64,000 bases of DNA from Lineus longissimus (GCF_910592395.1 NC_088318.1:8434349-8498348), one strand, 5' to 3'. Numbered from the stretch's first letter, positions 23,164-35,706 are shown. Notes: generated by a model from the sequence alone, not told the origin. Translations and numbers: made by a program.

Positions 23164-23666
23164 TATTTCTACCGTAGCGATGATTTGTAACTGACAAATT
23201 TTCTTATTTAAGCCTTTACAGAAATGTATTTTGGTACGAAACTTCACACGTTTATAGAAAAGATCAACGAGAATGTGTTCAAATGCCCTCATAACGATGA
23301 GTTCAACGGAATTTGGTCAAAACAACCTTCGAATGGAGTCAACTTTCTTTGCGAAATTGAAGCGACGACCTCATTATTTATCGTAATTTATGCAGATCTG
23401 AGTCCAGCTGATGGGTGATGTTCTGATTTGTGTTCAAACTATTTGAAACTTCGGAAATTAGTTCTATTAGTTCTACTATTCTGCAGGAGTATATTATAGC
23501 CATTGATGTTGACAGCTAAAAGCACGAAAACTTTGTTGTTGATCGTCGGGGCGGATTGATATGTGGTTGTGCGTCCAAGGCGATTAGGTCATTCAGTTAG
23601 TTTGAGAAAGATCATGATCATGAAGATGCGTGTTGTGTTATCATAACCGGAAAATAAGTTGAAGTT
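23164..23666. other. unassigned non-coding sequence
   Basis: No gene or repeat boundary recognised. Confidence 0.35.
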
Positions 23667-23745
23667 ATTATTAGTTCTACGATTCTTACATGAGTAAAAA
23701 GTAGATGTTTTAAGCAACACAATAATGTTACTCCCGTAAAAAAAC

Positions 23746-24662
23746 TGTCAATTCTCCTACCACAGAAGCCAAGCCATTGCTGTTAAGTTATGCAGGGGCT
23801 TAATCAATTACCTGCACTCCCTGTGGGGTGAATAACATTACCTTTTGAACAGCTGGCTGTAGGGGGATGATTGGAACAGCCGGTATACCTGCTGACCTGC
23901 TGAACCCAGGTTAATGTTATTTTCAATCCACGATTGCAGGTCACCTGATTTTCGAGATTTCGCGGGAAATGAAATTGTAAACAAACGCATGTGTGCAGTT
24001 CAAATGTAAACAAAAATGTATTTTTGGTACTTTTGGTGGCTGGACTTTGGTTTTCCCGCAGTTAGGAGCTGGGGTCAAATTGGTGGTCAATTGTTTATGG
24101 GTGCTGTTTTAGTCAGAGGTAGCCCTTGATTATGAAGGGATTTTCAAATTAACGTGACCATGGTCTTTTTATGTGCTCACCACAGCTTTCAATACTTGAT
24201 GTATCTGAAGAGGCGCGCGGAACCTGACATGGCCTTACCAAGGAGCTCCTCACGGTGCTGAACTTCTAGCTTGCCTGTCGACTAAGTGCCTTTTTGGCCG
24301 AGACATTGCTACATGTAGGAGGAGCACGCATTTTAAATTTATAGTAGTGATAGTACAGTTGGTTCGAGCCATTTGGAAGCCGACATGTGAAGGCCTATCT
24401 GGGTTCTCCTTCTTCTCCGTATAAAAAGAGGCATATTGCTGACTAAGGAACAAGGCATATTGACATTGCCTAATCATCTCTATCGGACCAATTGATATAC
24501 TTTTATATGCACGCATACATCACGCCATTTCAGGGTCCGAGTCTGTGGACAATTGGTTTGATTAATTTGTCACTTCGATATTGCTCCTTTATTGCATTAG
24601 ATTTTCATCGCAATTCAATCTATTCAAGATGTAGCCAATTTGAACCTGTGTGCGCCAAGGAT
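23746..24662. other. unassigned, probably interior of family C copy 2
   Basis: Lies between two segments similar to family C copy 1. No coding sequence recognised. Confidence 0.35.
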
Positions 24663-24947
24663 AGATCGACTCACTAGGGATACGCAGTAGAGCACAATGT
24701 CATGACCCTTTGTATTGTAAATTCCAACCACCTGCAGGACAGGTCAATTTCTCTCAATAAAATTAATTTTGTTGACTCCTGTAATCTTTACCTTATTAAA
24801 AAAAAAGACAGTGGTGTTAGTCCCAAACTGGTCATTTCTATTTATTTTGACCTCTGTTAAATCAGGATACCTCTCAATTACAGACAGCATTTTGTATCCT
24901 TGTGCTGTACAACCCAGCCTGGACATACCACAGTTGTCCATGGAGAA

Positions 24948-26640
24948 GTTATTTAATTCATTATTATTATTTATTAAATCCAAATAAACAAAATTACATA
25001 TTGAGACAATTGCCAGGGCTTAGGCTGAAAGCATTAATAGCCCTGGTTACAATGGTATACAAAGAACAAGTTAAATCAAGATAAGGTAACATACTTTGAA
25101 TGGAAAGAAAAGAATGCAAGTAAAGGTAAAGTAACACAAATAGTTATAGTTTGTACAAAGGTAGTGATTGATGAGGGGTTCCATTGATCTGGCACTAGTT
25201 ACCAGAAAAGGCGATAATATTACTGAGAAAAGTGGCTGTTTTTTCTACAACAAGCCTGTTTGAAGTAAGGTCCAATGAAAAATGACCATTAAGAAGAAAA
25301 TTGAGCCAATTAAAGAGAAGGTGTTTAGTAGATTGGGAGTGAGCCCCGCAATCACAAGATGGACTTAAAACGTTGGTAAAATTGTGGGAATAAAAGTGAC
25401 ACCGAAAAACTAAGTCACACCTTGTCCTATTGAGTGAAAGTTCATTTTTATGAGTAAGAGCCAATTTTGTAGAAGTAAGAAGGTTATGTTTACCTCACAG
25501 AAAAATTCGGATATTGTATTTAAATGAGTTTCTTGAGAAGCAGTTTTTTATATTGACAGGCACAGACTCCCAATCTCTAATTACACATGGCACAGTTGAC
25601 TTGCTAAATCTTGCAGATGATCTAGGGGGAAGTACATAGTCTCGCTGGGTCCTTAAACGGCCAGGAGGCGCCTGATTACGATAAATGTCAAAAATTTCAT
25701 TGACATAACATGGTACCAAATTGTGTTGTACCTCATACATAAGCACCAATCTTTTTTCCCTACGCCGAGCAGAAAGTGTCATCCAATCCAAACATTTTAA
25801 AACCTTTTGGGTGTTAGTCCCATGAATACAACCACTGACTATAATGGCACCCCTATAATGGATTTTATCTAATTGAGAAAGTAGACCCTGATTGGTAAAG
25901 TCAAATATAATAGATTCATATTCAAGATCAGGTAATATAAATGATAGATACATGCGTTCAAGATGCCTTGATTGAACTGTAAACTTCAAAGCATTCAGTG
26001 GATTTAACATGTTGTTACATTTCACTACAATATTGTTGATATGCATGCTAAAAGTCAAACACTCATCAAGTGTAACACCAAGGTGCTTATGGAATGCGCC
26101 CCTGGGAATAACTCCCGTACCCAAAGACAGAGGTGGATGGTTATTGATAGTTTTACGAGGAGAGTGAAATATGACCTCTTTGCTTTTTGACGCTTTAAAA
26201 TCAAGTTTCCACACATCCGACCAAACTGACAAATTGTGAAGGTCATTTTGAATAAGAGTATGAGCTTCGTCAATGGAATTCGGCAAGGCCGGGAAAAATA
26301 AAGAACTGTCATCAGCATAAAGATACAAGATACAATTTTTAACAACATCACTTAGATCATTAATAACAATAAGAAGAGGAGCGGGGCAAGTATAGAGCCC
26401 TGTGGAACACCACTATTTATATAACCTGTCGGGCTCAGATCCGAAGAAGAACTTTCGATCTTTACCTTAACCTTGCGGTTTGAAAGATACGACCTGAGCA
26501 GTTCAAGAAGTTTTCCCCTTATACCATAGGCCTTAAGCTTTTGAAGGAGAAGAAAATGCGGAAAAATGAAGATGAATTGATGTAACGACCAATGGTGTAC
26601 GAATGTTACCAAAATAGGGCAAAAAAGCATGGGTGAAACA
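24948..26640 (-). pseudogene. 5'-truncated CR1/Jockey-like LINE
   Basis: The minus strand carries the C-terminal part of a non-LTR reverse transcriptase in broken frames. GVPQGSILAPLLFL (RT motif) lies in 26352-26630, and YLYADDSSLFF with the catalytic YADD lies in 25495-26328. That frame continues through the thumb (HLERMYLSFILPDLEY, CLDWMTLSARRREKR). The terminal SCDCGAHSQSTKHLLFNW segment is in 25195-25464. The 3' end is AT-rich (24948-24990) and abuts family C sequence, indicating insertion into it. Endonuclease and ORF1 are absent, so the copy is 5'-truncated. Frame changes near 26340 and 25480 show it is dead. Confidence 0.85.
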
Positions 26641-27439
26641 ACCCAGTTATCTTGTGTAGCGCCAGTTTGTAGGAGAGAGGTTGCGGACCGTCCCCACTCC
26701 CACTCCCACTCCGAGGTGATTCTGTTTTGGCGTATTACGTCATCACTTCAGGAGGGATTTCCCCGTCTTGCTCCATGAACTCGGACGATTTTACGAGTTG
26801 GAGGCCGCGAACTCGTAAGTGTTCTCCCACTTGCATTATCTTAGCTTTTAGACATCTAAATCAAGTGACAATGAAGAAGCAATATCCCTTACACACTGTT
26901 CTAGCACGTCACCTAAGTTGTAAGAAGATTTTTTGTGTAAAAGACGTAGAAAACTTGTTGTTTTTGAAGTGTTCAAAATTGTGTAGAACGGCCGTGTACT
27001 GACTGTGCGTGTACTTGTACACATGTACATTACGTGTTGGTTTGTTTGAAACTCTGTTCCCCTCTGTACTTTTTGGATCTAGTTATCTTAGGACTGAAGT
27101 AATTCGTAGTTTTACAATAGAAATATGCACATGCTACAGAGGAAACGGCTTTTTACTAGCTGTAAATCACCAAAATTGTAGAATATTTCGTCTGCTTTAT
27201 TTACTTTTTTTCTCATACGTCGTTGATTTGTTTGATTTCCAGTTTGGCCGTGTGACTCGCAGGCTGGCTGAATGACGTCTCCCAACTCGGTTCCCGTTGG
27301 TGTGCGCAACCTACTTTTCGATGTCACGAGTTCCGAGAACGACTCGAGTTAAACTCATTTTGTGGTCATCATCTATCCCAAATGTACATAAGTGCACGTA
27401 CCTCCCTCAAAACCATGCCCCAAAAACTTCCTGTCAACA
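26641..27439. other. unassigned sequence between two LINEs
   Basis: Contains a GC-richer patch (26680-26820) with CCCACTCCCACTCCCACTCC and TTACGTCATC. An ATG at 26775 is followed by a GTAAGT donor, but no partner exon was recognised. Confidence 0.35.
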
Positions 27440-28385
27440 TAGCAAGTACCCCCAGATATTAATTCGGCAGAGAGTTCGCTGGCAGTAGCCAGCTCTAGTT
27501 TGTTACACCATCGACGCCGCCTTGTTTTGAGACGTCCAAGTCCAATAGAAGTTTTCTGACCTCGAGTTCAGTGGTCCTCAGGTCACTAATTGATGCCATT
27601 GTCCTTGCAGGGAAAACTTGGGACAAGACCTCGTTGTGGTCATGATGAAATTTGCCCATAAACTGTTCCAAGAATAGCTGGCACTTTTCCTGCTGGGAAA
27701 CATACATATTATCATGGGATACCATGAAGAAACAGATCTCCTCCATCTGCAGGGCAGCTAGTGCAAGCCTTTACAACATCGGTCGTGTAAGAAAGTACCT
27801 CGATCAAGCTAGCGCAGAGCGTTTGGTTTGTGCGTTGGTCAGCTCCCGGTTAGATTGCAATAATGGCATTCTGTATGGTCTCCCTGAAAGTACCATTGCT
27901 CCACTCCAGCGTATTCAGAACTGGGCTGCCAGGATTGTCCTCCGTCTTAGGAAATCTGCGCACATAACCCCTGCCCTTCGGCAATTGCACTGGCTCCCTG
28001 TTAGGTCAAGGATCGAGTACAAGATCTCGCTGACTGCTTATAAGATCTATAGCGGTCTTGCAACACAATATTTCGATGGGTTTTTGAGTGCTGCACCTGG
28101 CCGACGAGAGACGCGGTATTCTGGGCTTGATCGGGTCTCTGTCAAAAGAACCCGAACTCGGCAAGGCGACTGGAGTCTCTCGTCTTGTGCACCTGTTCTT
28201 TGGAACGCCCTCCCTGGCCACGTCAAGGCATGCCAAAATATCACCAGTTTCAAACTTCAGCTAAAGACGTGGCTTTTTAAGAAGCACTTCTCTGAGTAAT
28301 GTTTTCGGTTTTGAACGGGGTGGCGCCTTGATCAGGCTTTTGGAAAGGCGCCGCCTATAAATGCTTTTCATTCATCATTCATGAT
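27440..28385 (+). pseudogene. CR1/L2-like LINE fragment with 5' inversion
   Basis: 27722-28299 (+) encodes the RT C-terminal region (IGRVRKYLDQASAERLVCAL, PLQRIQNWAARIVLR, LRQLHWLPVRSRIEYK, CAPVLWNALPGHVKAC), ending in LKTWLFKKHFSE and TAA. A 3' UTR with the hairpin GGCGCC..GGCGCC and an ATTCATC-rich tail to 28385 follows. The adjacent 27440-27722 reads on the minus strand as the upstream linker of the same type of ORF (LEVRKLLLDLDVSKQGGVDG). One LINE whose 5' part is inverted explains both. Confidence 0.8.
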
Positions 28386-28397
28386 TGCAATCAGCCT

Positions 28398-28882
28398 TTG
28401 TTAAATTCCAATCACCTGCAGGTAAGGTCAATCTTTTACCAATAAAGTTAATTTTCTTAAGCACCTCTTTATCTTACTTCTTCACATACAGGGCATCCCA
28501 AACACTTTGCTAAATCCACTAACCCCCCATTTCAAGTTGGTATTGCACCAAACCCAAGCTCAACGGTACAATGATCATGTAAGTGTCCAAATACCTTTTC
28601 AGGACATACTAGTATGAGGACATCAATTTTGATACCAGACGTAAAACCAATCCTGTCCGTGTGTCACTGTGACATAGATCCTGGCTCTATTGGAAATGTC
28701 GCACTCGCACTGCATTACTTCATGTGATGTCACTTACATCTTTCACAGTTGACAAATTGAAGCATCCATGGTTATTGTAACTATATAGTCCTTGCCAAAT
28801 CTATCTAAAAGTATCAGTAAAACTGCTAAACTATGAATTGTATCTGCTTACTCAGCTGAGCGCGAGGCCCTTGGGCCTCTTG
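28398..28882 (+). mobile_element. family C Helitron-like 3' end
   Basis: Starts with AAATTCCAATCACCTGCAGG, as in other C copies, and ends with the hairpin AGGCCCTTGGGCCT plus CTTG at 28879-28882. The 5' end is not present. Confidence 0.65.
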
Positions 28883-29997
28883 TTGACTCATGCGATATAG
28901 TAACAATGACTCTGTGGCGGGACAGTTTTTAGTGGGAAACAGATAGGCGTAGTGCATCTTTGGAGATCTACTACAGAGTACAGCGATAGTGTTTGGCTAG
29001 TGTTTGACATGATGATGTGTGGGTAGTGCATTTCTATGAATTCGGGCGGCAGGATTTACTAGTAGTTTCAGGATTTCTTCGTGTTATGTTCAATAAATTA
29101 CATGGAATACTAGTAAGTGATTTGTTCTTCATTCGAGGATATAATTCTTGTCATTGTCAGCATGGAATAGGCCTACTAAGTACTAGAGCTTACTAGTAGC
29201 TGTCTCTCAATGCCTTGTACGCGGTGGAGTGACTGGTGACAGGATCGGACTTTGCGCAAGTCGCTACCGTAAGTACTTTTTACACTCAACATTGATTTTT
29301 GAGCAGTGTCAATCGCAAAATTTATTCGTCGCAAATCTCTGGGTGGTCCTATTCGCGAAAATTTAGCGTCGCGAAAATTTCACGGTTTACAGTAGGTAAT
29401 CCAGTTGTCAAAGACAAAAATGGCTATATCTTCAAAATGGATGGAGCAAATTGCATGGGGTTTTCTGTATTGTATGAATTGTTAGGTGCACTTTTGAAAT
29501 CGTCTTACAGCAGGAAATGGCAAAATACCTGGTGTCATGGCCTTTAAGTTTTGTTTATTTTCTCCCTAAAACTCATCAAAATAGAATTAAGGACCAATAA
29601 AACAGCATTTTTGTTGCTATTTCCCCATGTACAGTAATTAAGGGATGAAATATTCAATAATCATTGACCCGGGAAATGGCTTTCTTATTACAACGATGGT
29701 CCACTTGCTTGCAGGATGCCCTATTGGCAGGTTTTGTTGTGCAGGTTCCTCATTAGCTGATTTAATCCACTTTTTCCGTGCACATAAATCTCACCTGCTG
29801 AATTCTATAAATAGAAACTATTAACATCATGGCTGTGTGGTTCCCATTGTGCCTCCTCCCACTTCACACCATGTCATGCAGTAAGGAAGATGGTCAAACT
29901 GACATCATCACGGGCAATCCCCATTCTGCCCAGAGCTGCCGATACCAGATTTTATATGCACTTAGCGAAGATTGTAAATAAGGCACCACAAAATCTC
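28883..29997. other. unassigned non-coding sequence
   Basis: No gene recognised. A CGCGAAAATTTCACGG motif near 29360 looks like part of a dispersed repeat. Confidence 0.35.
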
Positions 29998-30276
29998 AAT
30001 TTGTCATATAACCTCTTAACACCAAATTTCGTTCCGATCTGATTCTCGACTTGGCCACCTGGGGGCCAAAAACTAAAAAAGGTAAAAAGTGCAATATCTC
30101 GTTTATAAGTGACTTGTTTTAATGATATTTTTATAGAAGGTATTCCTTGCAAGAATACATCAGTTTTCATAACCATTTTGATTTGACTTATATAATATGC
30201 ATGCACATATTTCGTATCCAGGATGAATTCCTATTAACCACCAAATATCGATATGGTGAGCACAATGGCCCCTGCC
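29998..30276 (+). mobile_element. family A Helitron-like 3' fragment
   Basis: Last monomer of family A with a CCACCTGGGGGCCAAA motif near 30055, ending in GGTGAGCACAATGGCCCC. Confidence 0.7.
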
Positions 30277-30938
30277 TTGTACTTATTTATCTCAGTAATT
30301 TAAGTCCCCAAGCTATAACTTTCCACTAATAAAGCCAATTAATAGCAAGTTCAACTAAACAAACACATGAAATCAACTAAAACATCAGCAATCAACCGCA
30401 GAAGCGCTCAGGTACTTCAGTGCCGTCTCAACAGAGTAGGTAGAACTTGATAATCAAGGTTGGGCGAGTCCACTTGCCATCTCCCAGTGCAGAGGTTTTG
30501 AACTCAAACACCGTCGGCAATGAAATGGTTAACGTAGCGGTTGAAAGATTTTGTCCTTGACCTAATTTCCATGGTTTTCTGTAACAATACTATCATCCAG
30601 TCACTTACCGTTTTTCACAAATTCAGACATGAATTTTTCAATGATCTTTATAACTTGTAACATATATTACAAGCTATGTTTAGGTGAAAGCTAATTATGT
30701 AAAGTATTCAGATGTAACATTTTTGGTGGGGTCAACTTTCGGTGACATTTGACCTTGACCTGTGACCTGGACATCGATGTCAGATTCCCCATCATCTAGA
30801 GGTCGTAAATCGTCAAAGTCATCAAATTTGTGAATAATTTTATACAATCATCGTATATTCCTCGCCATCCAAACTCGCCTGATCGTTATAGAACGATGCA
30901 AGTGCAATCTTGCTGCCCAAAAACATAAGGCCCTTTCT
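30277..30938. other. unassigned non-coding sequence
   Basis: Nothing recognised up to the piggyBac TTAA site. Confidence 0.35.
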
Positions 30939-31182
30939 TTAACCCTTTGAACCCGACGCGCCGGTCCACCGGCTTGACGAACCGTATGTCAGAAACCTGA
31001 CACGCCGGGTGACCGTCTTTCACGTGGTGTTGTTTTCATCATTATATCGCTAATGATTAATCGACCAATCAGCATGCGCTTTACATCAAGGCATAGCGTG
31101 TTACTGCTAGATCGCTTCGGCACCAATATTCATCGATTTCGCTGGGATTTTCGTGGATTTTTGGATGATTATGAAAGTAAAC

Positions 31183-31400
31183 ATGGCGAAGAGGTTTAGC
31201 ACTGGTGATGTTTTGGCCATGCTATCTGATTATGACTCTGGGAAGGATTTAGACCATGATAGCCACGGTAATTCCGATGATTTTGAGACGGAAAGTGATG
31301 CAGATCTCGGGAACTTTTCTGACAATGGTGGTGAGAGTGAGGCTTCCCAGCCTGGGAATTTTGATAGTGCAAGTGAACACGGAAGTGAACACAGTGTAAC
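31183..31400 (+). pseudogene. piggyBac transposase, acidic N-terminal part
   Basis: Begins MAKRFSTGDVLAML and continues as an Asp/Ser/Glu-rich stretch, as in piggyBac-family transposases before the catalytic domain. The frame runs to 31410, but the last residues come from the inverted segment, whose antisense reads into it. Confidence 0.75.
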
Positions 31401-32110
31401 AGACATGTAAAAGCGATCCATGTAGAGACAATAGTTCTGTCCTAAATATTGCGCACTAAGTCTCACAACTAGGTTCCCGGTTATTCCAAGTTTAACGATA
31501 GCGTTACCATCAGCACGGGCCCCAGTATATAATTCAGCATTCAGAATGTAACCCATCTCACCTTCACAAAGAAGAAAAGACTGCAAACCCCACTTGATTG
31601 GCTTATTCTTTATATATTGGCGGATGGAGAGGGCATTCTTTGCTGGAATCATCCCTTCGTCTAGCGGAAACTGTTGACTTGGAATAGTGGTGACGAAATT
31701 TTCCCAGAAGATAGTCAAGCAAGTATCTATTCTTATAGATCTTGTCTGTTTTATCAACAAGTAGGGTCATTCTCATGAACAAAGTGTAACATGGTCCATA
31801 TTGTCAAGAACCGATCACGTGACATGACTTTTCGGAAGCCAGGGGAGTAGGTGACTTCATGGTTCTGTTCCATTTGAAAGTATGACTCGTACTGGCCCTT
31901 GTGCATAAGTATCTCCATTGCAATCCTTAGACCAAAGAAGACTTTGAATTCTGGCTTAGTCAAGGGCTTGAAGACTTGAGCTACATAAATATTTGGTTTC
32001 TGAGCTTTGACTGCCGCAGCCAGGCAATTTGTCTCTGTTACCTTCCAATCCCATAACTCATCGGTCCAAAATAGTTCAAGAACATCCAAGGCCTGTACAT
32101 CTTACCAACG
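31395..32110 (-). pseudogene. piggyBac transposase core (inverted)
   Basis: On the minus strand, 32089-31754 encodes LELFWTDELWDWKVTETN and the following helix region. 31760-31395 encodes LDEGMIPAKNALSIRQYI (first catalytic Asp), KPIKWGLQSFLLCEGEMGYI and LYMDRFYMSVTLC (second catalytic Asp). A frame change sits near 31757. The segment carrying the third catalytic Asp is missing. The transposase would cut and paste the element at TTAA, but this copy cannot. Confidence 0.85.
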
Positions 32111-32136
32111 TACAGGATGAGCCAATCCACCTTGCA

Positions 32137-32354
32137 GAGCATGCTGAAGGTGCCTGTACAAACAATAGATGTGTAGTTTGCCTTGAGAGAAACCGCAAGT
32201 TTAGACAGCTGAACCCAGGAGTAGCAGCAGGTGGTCAGCCAAAGATTTGCAAAACCGTATTCAAGTGAAGGTCTTGCAACGTATTTCTGTGTATCAGGAC
32301 AGGTGAAAGGAACTGCTTTCAAGCCTTCCGCACTAAAGTTAGATCCTGGACATA
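32137..32354 (+). pseudogene. piggyBac transposase, C-terminal cysteine-rich domain
   Basis: CVVCLERNRKFRQ, GGQPKICKTVFK, a TGA in place of an expected Cys codon (32266-32268), then RSCNVFLCIRTGERNCF. This zinc-binding domain normally follows the catalytic core. Here it is on the opposite strand from the core, on the same strand as the N-terminal piece. Confidence 0.8.
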
Positions 32355-32542
32355 ATTGTTAGTAACAGAATGTTTCTAGACATACACATAATCAGTGCTA
32401 CCAGAAAAAATCATGAGAAGGGGTAATAAAAGAAATTTAGGCGAAGTCGTCCGAATTTTTTTTCTTCTTCAAAATCTTGCCCCCAAAGTCACCAAAAATA
32501 TTTTTCAAAATTTACTGGCAACATCTGATATGTTCCTTTATT

Positions 32543-34000
32543 GGCTCACTGTAGGGGAGTCTATACGATAGCTCTGTGTCCGTTGTCGTCGTCGTCGTCG
32601 TCGTCGTTGTCTGTTGTATCCTGTGTTTCTTAACCGCATGTGTTATGAACCTGAATTTTTGTATACATTATGCTCAAGGTCATTAGTACCCCGACACTGA
32701 ATTTTGCTTCGGTCTGATTCTTGACTTTGCCACACCAGGGGGCTAAAAGAGAAAAGTTAAAATGTGCAATATCTCATTTATTACTGATTTGTTTTTGACA
32801 AAGATTTTATGGTAGGTACCCCTAGCAAGGATACATCACATATCATACGGGTTTTTGATTTGACGTACTTTTCAGGGTCACAGAGGTCAAACTCTAAAAT
32901 TTAACTGATAATGGCACGTTTTGTCTTTATTCGTCCTATAGTCTTTAAATTTGGTATGTAGATACCTGTTACGTAGCTCTACATGTTGACAAAAAATCAG
33001 GTCGATGTGGCGTCCTTTTCAAGGTCACATAGGTCAAATGGTGTGAATTGGCCGTTTGTGTGTAAATATGGCACGTTTCTTAACCACTAAAGCTATAAAC
33101 TTTAAACTTGGTATACATGACCCCCTAGGTCAGATGACCTGTGACACTGATTTTCGATCCGATCTGATTCTTAACTTGGCCGCCAGGGGGCCAAAACAAA
33201 AAATTTTAATAGCGCCATATCTCGCTTATTACTGATTAATTTTTGGTAAAAATTTTATGGTAGATACTCTTGGCAAGGATACATCACATATGATATGGGT
33301 CTTTGATTTGACGTACTTGTCAAGGTCACAGAGGTCAAATGGCGTAAATTGGCCATTTGAGCGTAACTGTGGAACATTTGTTAACCCCTAAGGCTATGAA
33401 CTTGAGACTTTGTACAAAGGACCCCTAGGTCAGCTGACCTCTGACCCTAAATTTCAGTCCGGTCTGATTCTCGACTTGGCCACCAGGGGGCCAAAAGTGA
33501 AAACCTAGAAAATGTGATATCTCGCTTATTAGTTTTTCGTTTTCAATAAAATTTTATGGTAGGTTCTCCTAGCAAAGATACATCACATATCATATGAGTT
33601 TTTGATCTGACCTGCTTTTCAATGTCACAGAGTGAGGTCAAATTGTGTAAATTGGTCGTTTGATTGTAACTATGGCATGTTTCTTAACCACTAAAGCTAT
33701 GAACTTGAAATTTGGTACACATGACTCCCTACGTCATATAACCTCGGACACCGAATTTCGATCTGATCTGGTACTCAACTTGGCCACCAGGAGGCCAAAA
33801 CTAAAATAGGTAAAAAGTGCAATATCTGGTTTATTAGTGACTTGTTTTTGATGATATTCTTATGGTACTTACTCAAAGCAACGATACATCACATGTAATA
33901 CCGACTTTGGTTTGACCTATATAATATACATGTACAATGTTTCTTAACCTGGATGAATTCCAAAGCACCAAATATCTATACGGTGAGCACAATGGCCCCT
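32543..34000 (+). mobile_element. family A Helitron-like element inside piggyBac
   Basis: Starts GGCTCACTGTAGGGGAG with a (GTC)n tract, has about four to five core monomers (CCACCAGGGGGCC-type motifs near 33182 and 33478, DR3-type motif at 33323-33337) and ends GGTGAGCACAATGGCCCC. It is younger than the piggyBac insertion. Confidence 0.8.
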
Positions 34001-34253
34001 AACGTTCTACAAAGTTTCAGGTGATATTATCAACTATTAGTGATGCTATTACCATTTCCTTCAGGTATACCAGATTTTCACTCGTTGCCATGGGAGCCCT
34101 AGGGTACAGGGTACAGGTGGGCGGGGACATCAGGGTTTAGAGGGTTAATAACATTTATATTTGACAGAAAAGACCTCAGACTGACATGTGTCGGCTCTCT
34201 TGAACACTGGAGTGAATGACATTTTGTTTAACATTCCATTTATTTGCTTTCAG

Positions 34254-34343
34254 TTTAAAGATCCCCTAATTCTGCTACTCCTTGCTTCGGCATTGGTCAG
34301 TATCTGCATGCAACAGTTTGATGACGCCATCAGTATCACAGTG
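34254..34343 (+). CDS. ATP2C1: SPCA exon: first transmembrane helix
   Basis: Thirty codons, phase 0 at both ends. The acceptor is TTTGCTTTCAG and the donor [29 protein letters not shown] forms TM1, and [11 protein letters not shown] leads to TM2. The QFDDA(I/V)SITV stretch is a hallmark of SPCA-type pumps. It joins in frame to the previous exon (..KYMEQ|FKDPL) and to the next (..SITV|AIVIV). Confidence 0.95.
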
Positions 34344-34975
34344 GTAAGTACGTCACAAGTATGATATTTTGACCAAGAACGAACTTAAACAATTCCCCAC
34401 TGTCAACTGACTGTCGAGCAGGGCGGTGTGCTTGTTAAAGTTGACATGCATGCATAAAACTCCCACCGGCCGAAAAAGAAAATACTAGTTTCTGGTTTCG
34501 AACAACCAACTGCACTTGAAACATGAAGGACCATTGTAGCATGTTCTTTGGCAAAACAGGTCACAGAGATGCTCATGTGGAGAAAAAAAAACAAAATTAT
34601 TCCAAGCACGTTTAACCACTTGGTTATGGGTCTTGCCGTTTGGCGAGAACGGTATTACAACTACAAGACTGGGATGGGTGAGACCTAGCCTACGCAATTC
34701 TAAGGCAATTTCTTATTTGGCGAGATTGATATTTATCAGCCGACACAGCGGGATCTGTTAGCCAATTGTCTGCAGTAAACAACTATGTACGGGGTGTTTC
34801 CAAAAAGAATATACCTACCTTGAATCATCGATTATGTTTAGGGCATTTAGGAGAGTAAATCCAGCTCTTTCTAATGACATACCACATTTATAATAAAATT
34901 GAGTAGTTTACATTTAGTTGGCCAGAAGTGATTCCATTATGGGCGGACATGGATTAGCATTACCACATCATTTTT
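34344..34975. other. SPCA intron, unassigned
   Basis: No coding sequence. A GGGGTGTTTCCAAAAAGAAT motif near 34794 resembles a DNA-transposon end, but no partner end was found. Confidence 0.35.
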
Positions 34976-35706
34976 AGCTCACCTCTGGGGAGCTTATATG
35001 ATACCGTGGCGTCCGTCGTCTGTTGTATCCCGTTTCAAAAACAATGGTACGTTTGTTAACCGCTAGGCCTATGAATGTGAGACTTTGTACACAGGACCCC
35101 CCCCCCCAGATCAGGTGACCTCTGACAATGAACAGTCCGATCTGATTCTTGACTTGGCCACCAGGGCCCAGACATGGAAACATAAAAAGTGTGATATCTC
35201 TCTGATGAGTAACTCCTTTGCGATAAAATTTTTATGGTAGGTTCTCCTGGTAAGGATTCATCACAATTCACATATCATACAGGTTTTTGATTTGACCTAA
35301 CTTTTAAGGTCACCAAGGTCAAATGATGAAATTGTCCGTTTGAGTGTAACTATGGCACGTTTCCTAACCGATAAAGCTATAGTATACTATAAAGTTTGGT
35401 ACACATGATCCCTACGTCATATGACCTCTGACAACGAATTTCGGTCTGATGTGACTCTCAACTTTGCCACCAGGAGGCCGAAACTAAATGAAATGGCCAA
35501 ATGCCATTGTGCTCAGCGTATAAGTATTTGGTGGTTAGGAGTTCATCCTGGTTAAGAAACAGGCTACAAGTATAGTATATAGGTCAAACCAAAGTCGGTA
35601 AGATATGTGATGTTTTGTTCCATGGTGTAACTACCTTACAAATATTATCGAAAAAAACAAGTCACTAAAAAGCAAGATATTGCACTTTTTCCCTTTTTAG
35701 TTCACC
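34976..35706. mobile_element. head-to-head family A/B Helitron-like fragments
   Basis: 34976-35485 (+) starts AGCTCACCTCTGGGGAGCTT and contains family A cores. 35486-35706 is a minus-strand family A 3' end (GTGCTCAGCG side first). The two are fused near 35486. Confidence 0.65.

Larger units (their letters stand above)
20402..24947 (+). mobile_element. family C Helitron-like element, copy 2 (interrupted)
   Basis: The 5' end (AGCTCAGCTGAC hairpin, GGTGTCCGTCCTTCC) is at 20402. After the nested family B unit (20865-23163), C-type sequence reappears at 23667-23745 and 24663-24947, matching 14165-14235 and 14440-14700 of copy 1. It is then cut by LINE sequence. The CGCCAGTTGGCG landmark of other copies is seen near 20750 as CCAGTTGGCGG. 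That these pieces are one element is an inference. Confidence 0.5.
30939..34148 (+). mobile_element. piggyBac element with TTAA ends and internal inversion
   Basis: Bounded by TTAA at 30939-30942 and 34145-34148. The inward termini CCCTTTGAACCC and (reverse strand) CCCTCTAAACCC match as inverted repeats, the expected CCC-start and TTAA target of piggyBac. Inside are three transposase pieces (31183-32354) and a family A insertion (32543-34000). The N-terminal and C-terminal pieces read on +, the central piece on -, so the element has been rearranged after insertion. Confidence 0.85.

Noticed and set aside
26775-26814. ATG followed by a GTAAGT donor as an alternative first SPCA exon
   Set aside because: It would end in phase 1, whereas the next SPCA exon (34254) starts in phase 0; no other partner was found.
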